Shown here piece by piece: positions 56,383 to 64,000 of a stretch of DNA of 64,000 nucleotides. The stretch is from Oegoconia quadripuncta (taxonomy: Eukaryota; Arthropoda; Insecta; Lepidoptera; Autostichidae). Under the pieces are notes generated by a model, which saw only the letters and a program-made list of their open reading frames with translations, did no database searches and was not told where the DNA came from. The position numbers were made by a program, and so were the translations under genes. Every line of letters begins with the position of its first letter. The first letter of the stretch is position 1. The stretch lies in the NCBI GenBank assembly GCA_949316235.1, contig OX438745.1, positions 9,677,001 through 9,741,000 of the forward strand, given 5' to 3'.

Positions 56383-56794
56383 TATACTACGCAATGGCGA
56401 AAGACGATAGCTCGAATGACAACAGCGCGAAGACGACATTGCGAAAGTACCATTGCTCGAAAGTTTAATTGCGCGATGGTTCATCAAAGCGCGAATGATC
56501 ATTTGCGCGAAAACTTAATTGCGCGATAGACAAATACAATGGGTACATATTTTGTTTTATTAAAATATGTCAATCGCTCGCTCGCTCGCTACAGCTTAAT
56601 ATGATTACTCATTCATAGTCATAGGAGAAGATACATAATCGCGCAAATGAACGTTCACGCTTTTGTGTGTCGCGAAATTAAGTTTTCGCGGAAATGAACC
56701 ATCGCGCAATTAAACTTTCGAGCAATGGTACTTTCGCAATATCGTCTTCGCGCTGTTGTCATTCGAGCTATCATCTTTCGCTATTGCGTAGTAC
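56383..56794. mobile_element. Foldback element with long inverted arms
   Basis: Left arm (from TACTACGCAATGGCGAAAG, to about 56527) is the reverse complement of the right arm (about 56640-56794) with scattered differences. The interior is about 110 nt. Both arms are built of repeated GCGCGAA/GCGAAAG-type words. CCTGTTTCCCGA lies directly outside both ends (56368-56379 and 56796-56807), consistent with a 12-bp or longer duplication of the host repeat. No transposase. Confidence 0.7.
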
Positions 56795-56920
56795 ACCTGT
56801 TTCCCGAAGGGGTAGACTGAGACCGCAGACTTCGATCGACGATCCTGGTACACCTCTTTCGCTTCATTCACTCACATAAAGTTGTTCATACATGCTCGTC
56901 GGCTTAGGGTACTCTTAACT
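56795..56920 (+). repeat. Host repeat of the foldback (CCCGAAGGGGTAG type)
   Basis: CCTGTTTCCCGAAGGGGTAG, GACGATCCTGGTACACCTC, TTTCGCTTCATTCACTCAC, TGCTCGTCGGCTTAGGGTA. Resembles a dispersed lepidopteran repeat known to me by its CCCGAAGGGGTAGGCAGAG phrase; assignment from memory. Confidence 0.4.
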
Positions 56921-57550
56921 TGGCCTATTATGTATGTAGTCAAAATTTGCCTTGATCAAATTTCCACTACAAAGAAGTCAATACAACTGACAATTTCAAG
57001 AGAACTAAGGGGTAAAGTTTTTGAAAATAGAAAGTTGCAGGATAAGTAGGTAGTGAAGAGTTAAAGTACAATCAGCGATGAAAGTTCCGTTTCAATACTA
57101 TTCCTTTCTAGACTATCTGGGTAACTGTTCAATAGGATTTAAATCTACACGATTTCTGCTGTTGCAAGGTATGACAATCTACTAAGCAAGTAACTGGCGT
57201 CAAGTAAATTACCACAACTTATGAGACTACAACTAATGAATAATAATAACCTTTTATTGAAATACTTAAGTAATAAAATTTAAATCACAAAGAATAATTT
57301 ACATAGGCATGTAAACACTGGTGCTTGAACTAGGTATTTCTGTGTTTCAGGCGAAAGAGAGCATAATATTTTAAACTAAAAAATAACCACTAACAGCAAT
57401 AAATAATATAGATCTACAGTTTCACGTAAATAACTTATGTATACACTAATAAAATTATATATAAATGATGCTATTTAATAACTAACAACCTGATTATTAT
57501 TTCAATAAATTCTATAATATATATTTAATCGGTTACAGAGAAAAGGACCT

Positions 57551-57704
57551 TTCTTTAATAAGGCGAAATGCTCATGCATTCTCGCCCTCCACGGGACACG
57601 GCTTGAAGAGCCGACCTACCAACTAAAACCCCTTGGTGGTCCCGCCACTACGAACCATAGCGGCGTGTCCACGGGTACCCCGCGGTATTCGTTCGCGGCC
57701 AACT
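57551..57704 (-). mobile_element. Third R1-clade LINE copy, diverged 3' UTR fragment
   Basis: On the minus strand it reads ACCGCGGGGTACCCGTGG, ACACGCCG and GGGGTTTTAGTTGGTAGG, clearly related to the corresponding 3' UTR of the 1.8-8.4-kb element. It is flanked by GAGAAAAGGACCT (57538-57550) and GAGAAAAAGACCT (57705-57717), 13 bp with one mismatch. Short degenerate A-rich tail. Either an older insertion or a sister family. Confidence 0.75.
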
Positions 57705-57717
57705 GAGAAAAAGACCT

Positions 57718-58984
57718 AGGAACACATGTTGTACTTGTTCTTGGGCAAACTATATCTTTCCGTCTTTTGTTAATATTTTCAGTGCAGTAGGGAATGAATG
57801 AAGATTCCATTGCCTTATGATTGATTTCGCCTACTGTTCTATCACCCCAAACAAAAATACAAAACAAACTGTATTAGTTTTATATTAGTGTATTAGGATT
57901 GTGGACATCCTCTATTTTTAAATAGGTTAAAAATACAAATAACATAAACGTAGTTTACTCGACGTGAAGTCCAGATAACACCAGGTCTCCTTTTCGCCTA
58001 AATAATCAACTATATCTCGTAATAACCCATTTCACACAGTTCTTTTTATATGACAAAGTGAAAGAGGCCTACTACTTGGTAAATAACTTTTGTTGCCGAG
58101 AGTACTGGCGACCTTTTAGGTCACGCAACCCGCAGGTCATAATTTCAAAGGTATGCGTGAGGCTAGTGCAACTTGACGATTTGTTAGGGAGAAATGATAG
58201 GATAATTTGAGCTCTTGTAGGTATTACTCGTAGACACAAATACTGGGTGGCCTGTCAATAAGTGACCGGTCGAGAAATTCTGGCAACTTATGTAAATTTA
58301 TAGAAAAATACCTTTAAAATTGGACGTCTATCTCTTTTTAGGATTCCGTAGTCGCCAAGGAACTCTCACAGTCTCGCCATGTGCGTCTGTCTGTCCGTCC
58401 GCTGCTAAGAATTTATATCACAAAATAACCTAATTTGAGTTGCACACATTTTTTCTTTTTGTTCAGGATTTGGTAGTATTTGAGCACATTTTTTGACATT
58501 ATTTAAATAGCTGAATTCTACTGTATGTATTTTAGCATCAAGGACGGCCAATGAGGTGATATGAAAGGTTATATTGTGAGGAAGCTTGTATCGGTACATT
58601 GCCACTGCTGAAATGAGGACGTAAGTGTTCCGATGTATAATTTTACAGGCTTGTATTAAAATCGATACATTTTTACTTCTTAATTCACCGATAGAGGAAC
58701 CGATTATTATAATTCTATCAAACATTTCGAAACTTCCACATTTCCAGGGTAGTCCGTAAAGAACAGAATGTGAACAGATTATAAACATTAACTTTTGAGT
58801 CACACGGGGCGCTAGTACGCTGTTTCTCTTTCGTTCGTACGCAATCAGACAGGAACAACAATAACCAAGGTCAATCGCAGCTGTCAGCCTCTTGGACGGT
58901 TGACACAGATACCCACTGGAACAGATGTATTCTCCAACTTGTAACCAGCAAACACACAAATTAAAATTGATACTTCAACAAGAG
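57718..58984. other. Intergenic DNA with an unassigned 184-codon frame
   Basis: The minus frame 58959-58405 is open for 184 codons from an ATG, is Cys- and Ile-rich, and shows no domain, signal peptide or catalytic motif I recognise. Just left of it, TAGGATTCCGTAGTCGCC and GTGCGTCTGTCTGTCCGTC look like a dispersed lepidopteran repeat, so the frame may be repeat read-through. Confidence 0.3.
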
Positions 58985-59689
58985 TACTCCCCTTGACGTT
59001 AGGCTGAGTATTGGGATTCTCGGAGTTAACATCTCAAGTAACATTCAATTCCGCGGTCATCTGGAGGATAAGGCCAAGTTGGCCTCCAAAAAGTTAGGTG
59101 TCCTCAGTAGAGCGGCTAGTTACTTCACGTCGGCTCACCGCCTCCAACTTTATAAGGCACAAGTTCGGCCGCACGTGGAGTATTGTTCTCACCTATGGGC
59201 TGGGACACCTCAGTACCAGCTTCTTCCTTTTGACCGAGTTCAACGTCGCGCAGTCCGAATTGTCGGCCAAAAAAGTCGGTCTCACTGACCGACTGGATCC
59301 ACTGGCGTTGCGAAGAGACGTCGCGTCCCTCTGCATTCTCTATCGCATATTTCATGGGGAGTGTTCTGAAGAACTGTTCGAGCTAATACCCGCTGCTCAA
59401 TTTAACCGATACACTTCTCGCCGAAAATTAAATTTCCATACACATAACCTGGATGAGTGGAAGTCTACCACTGTACGTTTCTTAAGAAACTTCTTACCAC
59501 GTACGACCACCCTGTGGAACGGACTTCGACATTGGAACCTTCAAGAAACCAGCCTACACCTTCCTCAAAGGCCGGCAACGCATCTGTGACCCTTTTGGTG
59601 TTGCGGGTGTCCATGGGCGGCGGTGATTGCTTTCCATCAGGTGACCCGCATGCTCGTTTGCCGCCCTCTCATAGGTATAAAAAAAAAAG
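58985..59689 (+). pseudogene. CR1/Jockey-type LINE remnant with broken reverse transcriptase
   Basis: 5'-truncated element holding the reverse-transcriptase C-terminus. Frame 1 (from about 59001) reads RGHLEDKAKLASKKLGVLSR, then YKAQVRPHVEYCSHLWAGTP and QYQLLPFDRVQRRAVRIVG. At an A6 run near 59268 it shifts to frame 2 (VGLTDRLDPLALRRDVASL to [12 protein letters not shown]), then near 59540 to frame 3 ([10 protein letters not shown] to GVHGRR and a TGA at 59624). The 3' end has GCTTTCCATCAGGTGACCCG and an A-rich tail at 59679-59689. Two frameshifts mean it is dead. No convincing target duplication found. Confidence 0.82.
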
Positions 59690-59754
59690 ACAAGTTTAAA
59701 CGTACAAATGTAATTGTGTCATTAATTCTACATAATGATACAAATTTACCGCGT

Positions 59755-59815
59755 AAATGTGTTGGTTTCTTGACGTTATGTTGGTTTCTTGTCGTTATGT
59801 TGGTTGAACTTTCGC
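59755..59815 (+). repeat. Short tandem repeat, about 20-bp unit
   Basis: TTATGTTGGTTTCTTG(A/T)CG occurs about two and a half times in a row. Confidence 0.65.
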
Positions 59816-60039
59816 TCATATTTAAGAGAGTAGAGATTATGCAAAAATATTAGCCATTTCATTGGACTTTTGTTAGCAGCAATTACTGAGATGGAGATAG
59901 CTGGTTCGCTCCTCATCTGCACATAATTTTAACATGCTTATGATAAGAACCGTGCAATTATAGGATCTCTTTATTGTCTGTGTATTTATCTGTCAGTTAA
60001 CCGCTGAGCCACCGACTCTCTTGTCGTTTAATGAAGTTA

Positions 60040-60305
60040 TTTGTCTATTGGTACAGTGGTTGTAAACTCTGACTGCTATACCAAAAGGTTGCGGGTTCAA
60101 ATCCCGCTAGGGGCATATGTTTGTATGATGAATATAGACGTGTTCCCGAGTTATGGATGTTTTTCATTTATATATTTATTTATTTACAAAAAAATAGTAT
60201 TTATGTAGTATATCAACCATCTGGTATCCACAACACACGCCTATAGTTGCTTAATGTGGAACTAGATGGCGTTGTGTGTATGCCCAAGGATATTTATTTA
60301 TTAAT
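60040..60305 (+). repeat. SINE family B copy 5
   Basis: TGGTACAGTGGTTGTAAAC (A-box region), GGTTCAAATCCCGC (box B), TGTTCCCGAGTTATGGATG, CAACCATCTGGTATCCACAA and an AAGGATATTTATTTATT tail. Confidence 0.75.
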
Positions 60306-60920
60306 TTATTATCATCTAATTTTGTATATTGTAGACCCCTAAAATATCAGTTGCCTCTCAGACAAAAGCACATATCATTAAAGAACTTTCATTATAAGTT
60401 CTTCGCAAACATTGTCGTCAAGTGTCATTAAAAGATATATCGCATCTATTGTAGTCTTCATCGAGAGAAAAAAACGTGTTTTAGGGTCATCCGTTGTCTT
60501 AGAAGTAGCTATGTACAGTTATTGCCGTGGTGAAATTTGCTTTCAATAAGTAGGTATGTTTTTGACTATTTGAAGATGTTTTAGTTATTAAAAAACAGTC
60601 TAAGTCGAGTAGGTTCCGTACATAATATCACCAAAAGCAAAAAACACGAAATTTACCGTTTCTTATACATTCAAAATTGTCATACACCATTATTTATATA
60701 GTTCCAAATTCAAATAATAATGAGATATTACATATTTATTTTCGAGAGTTTTATTAATTCCATTTTTAAAATCAATGTGTACTGACTGGAAATAGCTCTC
60801 CAGTTCCCGAATTATTATTATTATTTATATATTATAAAAGTATCAAACTTGGAATGTTCCTAGAACAAGAGCACTTCGAAATTTAAAATAACGAATGTTG
60901 AACGCATATGAATGCGGGCC
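60306..60920. other. Intergenic DNA, nothing recognised
   Basis: AT-rich. No gene, SINE head or terminal repeat seen. Confidence 0.5.
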
Positions 60921-61113
60921 GGGCCTGCAGTCTCGATATTGATAGCGATTTCGGTCGTTAAATCCTAACAATGTTATATTAAGGCGAGTTTTAGAGAAAA
61001 TTACAGTCTTTAATATCAAAATATAGGTTTTCTTATGATATAGGATTCGCTTCCAATGAAAACGGATGTAATTATAAACACTATCTTTATACCTATATCG
61101 AGACTGCAGGCCC
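60921..61113. mobile_element. MITE-like element with 19-bp perfect inverted ends
   Basis: GGGCCTGCAGTCTCGATAT (60921-60939) is the exact complement of 61095-61113. 193 bp in all. The 100-codon minus frame across it is read-through. Confidence 0.6.
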
Positions 61114-61556
61114 TGGATGTTTAAATTTCTATCTTCTGTTTGCAACTTAAGAGTTGTTTTGCAAATCTAAACCATCTACTAATCCTCAAATCACATATCA
61201 ATATCCTCAGGCCCCCACTGAGGGACTTAGTCCTAAACTGTCACAACATCCGAAGGGTAAAGCTAGTAGTGTAAGATAATATATTAATAGAATTCTTTTT
61301 CTTTACGTTATGCTATAGCAGTCCACTGGGAGATATAAATAATTCCATGGAAGGACTTGTCTTAATTGCCATAATGGGCAGGCGGGCTGGCTATTGCAGA
61401 TTGAGAACTACCTCGAGGTGTAGACACCAATGACCCTACCCTAATCTATAACATATAATAATAATAATAATAAAAATTATTTATTGCCTTAGTTCCTATT
61501 TAACTTAAAGCTATTGACATAGTATAGACATAGACATATAGACATAGACAGACATA

Positions 61557-61910
61557 TACAGGGTGTATTTGAATTCGTGTAATTCCCATTAACTGATGAC
61601 GCCACTCTTGATTACGAACAAATTTCCCCATGGAATCGTAGTCGAATTCGATCAAAAACTCTTCGATTACCCATATAAAGTAAACAATTCTGAAACTACC
61701 AATTTGGAAGTCCAACAATTTTCAACTGGCGACTCCACTCCTGATTACGAACAACTTTCCACTAGGAACCATTACCGAATTCGGTCAAATGGTTTACTTT
61801 GTATGGATTATCGAAATTTTTTTGATCGAATTCGACTGTGGTTTCTTGATGAAAGTTGTTCGTGGGGTCACAAGTAAACGGGAATTACATTAATTAAAAT
61901 TCACCCTGTA
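61557..61910. mobile_element. MITE, family M copy 3, with TACAGGGTG termini
   Basis: TACAGGGTG at 61557-61565 and CACCCTGTA at 61902-61910. The symmetry continues inward with GTGTAATTCCC at the left and GGGAATTACAT at the right. The interior repeats itself in inverted fashion (GAATTCGATCAAAAACTC and TTTTTTTGATCGAATTCGA). No transposase. Sister copies at 229 and 51674 lack one or both ends. Confidence 0.65.
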
Positions 61911-61919
61911 CTACTATGC

Positions 61920-62150
61920 TCACGATCCCCTAATGAGAGGGTTGGCCTTATTCTACTCTACCGGGAAACAGCAAGCGCTTTCGCCACTCGTATTATTGGC
62001 GATTTTATACTCGTTAGCCTTCCAGCACTTTCCTTCAATATTTCCCTCAATTATGTTCTTCAAAAAAATATCGTGTCGTATCAAGTGACCTATCGTCTTT
62101 CCTCTTCGGTTCTCAACTGTGGCTAACAGGCAAATGAAAGAAAAGGTGAA
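61920..62150. other. Intergenic DNA, nothing recognised
   Basis: No supported feature between the MITE and the family P repeat. Confidence 0.45.
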
Positions 62151-62248
62151 TGTCGTGTCGTACCAAGAGGTTAAAACGAGGGCGGAAAGTAGAGAGACGT
62201 GGTCATTACTCCGCCGACAAGAGCATAGCTCTTAAATTGAAAAAGAAG
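62151..62248 (+). repeat. Dispersed repeat, family P copy 2
   Basis: TGTCGTGTCGTACCAAGAGG to CATAGCTCTTAAATTG followed by AAAAAGAAG; almost the same as 34564-34658. Confidence 0.65.
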
Positions 62249-62524
62249 CCTTCCAGCTACCCGGTAATCAATACTCACTGCAATCTGGCGCAGTCCGTGG
62301 TAACCTCCAAATAATAAGGTGTCTCTTTCACTACAGGTTTATCACTCCAATTTTTCCGAGGTGGGAACCGTTGTTGGTCTATTCGTAAACTTTTATAATT
62401 GGAATATTTCTTTTCACCTTTTTCTTTAGTCTGACATTGAGACTTATCTTCAACTTTTATTAGGCGCCGTGGAGAGTACTACTGTTAATCCTGGTTTACA
62501 GGAGTTGCAGTAGGATGTGTGGAG

Positions 62525-62655
62525 GTCACAGCCTCCTCTCACCGGAGGACTGGTCTGGCCCATAATCTGCTGGTCCTTGTCTTTATGTTTTCAATTTACT
62601 TACAACCGCGACCGACCGTTCAACGAGTCCTCCGAACGGAAACGTCGTTATAGTC
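62525..62655 (+). repeat. Dispersed repeat family E copy 5
   Basis: GTCACAGCCTCCTCTCACCG, GGCCCATAATCTGC, TTACAACCGCGACCGACC, then GTCACCCAAAATA. Shortened in the middle. Confidence 0.45.
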
Positions 62656-63154
62656 ACCCAAAATATTTTTTTTTTCATTAGTAAGGTTGTTGTTATCAAG
62701 GCTGTTTCTCTTCGTATTCACAATGCAATAATTTAAAAAAGTGGTCTAGTTCTAATTGTAATTTAGAAACTATGATAATTCTGAGAAATCTGTGTGAATA
62801 TGTTAATAACTTGATCATTGCAATTCTATGATTACCTTGTAATTAGGTTAGTATCATTGATCTATGTCTAGCATTGATAATTAGGTACATTGTCTTTCTT
62901 GAGAAATCGTAATTGATAGGAAATTAGCGATAGAGACTGCAAATTTACATAAGATAAAGAAGCGTCTAGATAAGTTCAATCGGGTTTTTAACCGACCGAA
63001 AAGGAGGAGGTTCTCAGCTCGACAGTTTTATGCTCTTTATGTGTTCGTGTGAAACGATTGAGAGATTCGTATATCTAACACTCGTACGTTTCAGTAAAAA
63101 TATAGTTAACTTTGTAGTGGCTGATTTACCCGACTGTCCGAAGATTCAGATTAA

Positions 63155-63446
63155 GATTCAGAGGTCGTGGGTTCGATCTCCAGCGAAGTACATGTTGAAG
63201 TACTCGGTTTGGGTGACGGTAGGGCATTTTAAATTTCCGCCTGGATAGTACCACCATCTTATCGAAATCTGCCGCCAAGCAGCAATGTTAATAGCATGGT
63301 TGTGTTCTGGTTGTCAGAGATAAGATAGCCAGTCCCCCAAATGTGTTGGCGTTTCTGGGTCAGTACGCTTCCACCTTTGACCTCATCTTCACTTAACATC
63401 AGGTGTGATTAAGGCCAGGTACCAACCCGTGGTGCATAAAAAAAAA
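63155..63446 (+). repeat. SINE family A copy 5
   Basis: GATTCAGAGGTCGTGGGTTC with box B GGTTCGATCTCC, body, GTGTGATTAAGGCCAGG and a GTGGTGCATAAAAAAAAA tail. Confidence 0.75.
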
Positions 63447-63510
63447 TGCTGAGATGCTGTGTATTTGACAGCATTATGTATAGGTCTTCGCCAACATGGC
63501 TAAGAACCTG

Positions 63511-63577
63511 TCCTTCGACCTCATCTTCACTCAACATCAGGTGTGATTGAAGTAGTACGAACTCGTTGTGCATGAAC
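63511..63577 (+). repeat. SINE family A tail fragment
   Basis: TCCTTCGACCTCATCTTCAC, CATCAGGTGTGATTGAAG, CTCGTTGTGCATGAAC. Second tail directly after copy 5, next to the duplicated segment. Confidence 0.6.
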
Positions 63578-63720
63578 AAAAGAAAAGGTTCTCAGCTCGG
63601 TAGTTTTATGTTCTTTATGTGTTCGTGTGAAACGATTGAGAGATTCGTATATCTAACGCTCGTACTTTTCAGTAAAAATATAGTGAACTATGTAGTGGCT
63701 GATTTACCCGACTGCCCGAG

Positions 63721-64000
63721 GAAAATGTGTAATGGGATTTCCACACATTGATCTGTAGCCTTTATGTATAAACTAACATTCTATGGAACTTGCTATGTAA
63801 ACAAACGCCATATTGAAATTGTCTCTGAATGATGAATTTATTAGTGATGGGCAAGACTCTTACTTATGTCAAACCATATCGAATAATTAAACACCGAAAG
63901 TAAAAAATAAGTAGGTACGAGAGCGATCTAAGATCGTCTTTTGTGTGCATAGTTAGCAAGTTCCATAGATGGACACTTTACTGCGGCACACACATAATAT
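63721..64000. other. End of window, nothing recognised
   Basis: No supported feature. The last bases (CTGCGGCACACACATAATAT) resemble 33640-33660, perhaps an unlisted repeat. Confidence 0.4.

Larger units (their letters stand above)
63008..63720 (+). repeat. Local direct duplication, about 134-bp unit
   Basis: 63008-63143 and 63586-63720 are near-identical direct repeats (GGTTCTCAGCTCG, CTTTATGTGTTCGTGTGAAA, TAGTGGCTGATTTACCCGAC). The 440 bp between them is SINE A sequence. Probably part of the family F repeat, copied locally. Confidence 0.7.

Noticed and set aside
13211..63446. tRNA genes at the many GGTTCGAATCCC / GGTTCGATCCCC sites
   Set aside because: Box B sits in tRNA-derived heads of SINEs that are followed by the same family bodies and A- or T-rich tails. 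I could not fold a complete cloverleaf with acceptor stem at any of them.

Overview
This is a eukaryotic window, almost certainly nuclear DNA of a moth or butterfly (Lepidoptera). It is AT-rich and gene-poor. It carries one intron-split Osiris-family gene, an insect-specific family. The rest is mostly dispersed repeats of kinds typical of lepidopteran genomes: an R1-clade LINE, Jockey- and CR1-like LINE 3' ends, tRNA-derived SINEs, a mariner-like remnant, Helitron-like short elements ending in CTAG, and several foldback elements. I see no bacterial operons, ribosome binding sites, rRNA, CRISPR or stand-alone tRNA genes.

Region by region. 1-1.75 kb: a MITE copy and featureless AT-rich DNA. 1.75-8.39 kb: a GC-rich, full-length non-LTR retrotransposon on the minus strand. 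It has a 5' UTR, ORF1 (Gag-like, CCHC zinc knuckles), ORF2 (AP endonuclease, reverse transcriptase, C-terminal CCHC), a 3' UTR and a 26-nt poly(A), flanked by a perfect 14-bp target-site duplication. Both ORFs are open and joined by a TGATG stop-start overlap, so it looks recent and possibly competent. 8.4-19.9 kb: intergenic repeats, including a 5'-truncated relative of that LINE at 16.2 kb with its own perfect 14-bp duplication.

19.9-51.1 kb: one Osiris (DUF1676) gene on the minus strand. I assembled it from three exons, 51100-50689, 43444-43317 and 20107-19928, which join in frame to give 239 residues. A TATA box and initiator lie just upstream. Its two introns (about 7.2 and 23.2 kb) hold most of the SINE, LINE, Helitron-like and foldback copies, several nested inside one another. 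51.2-64 kb: upstream intergenic DNA with more of the same families, a third diverged R1-clade fragment at 57.6 kb, a frameshifted CR1/Jockey-type reverse-transcriptase remnant at 59 kb, a foldback element with arms of roughly 150 bp at 56.4-56.8 kb, and a local duplication at 63.0-63.7 kb.

The most informative items are the intact R1-clade LINE with two relatives sharing 13-14-bp target duplications, the unusually long Osiris gene, and several long hairpins in introns and intergenic DNA. Repeat family letters (A-P) are labels made for this window only. Element borders without duplications or terminal repeats are approximate. All homology statements come from reading the sequence, not from a search.
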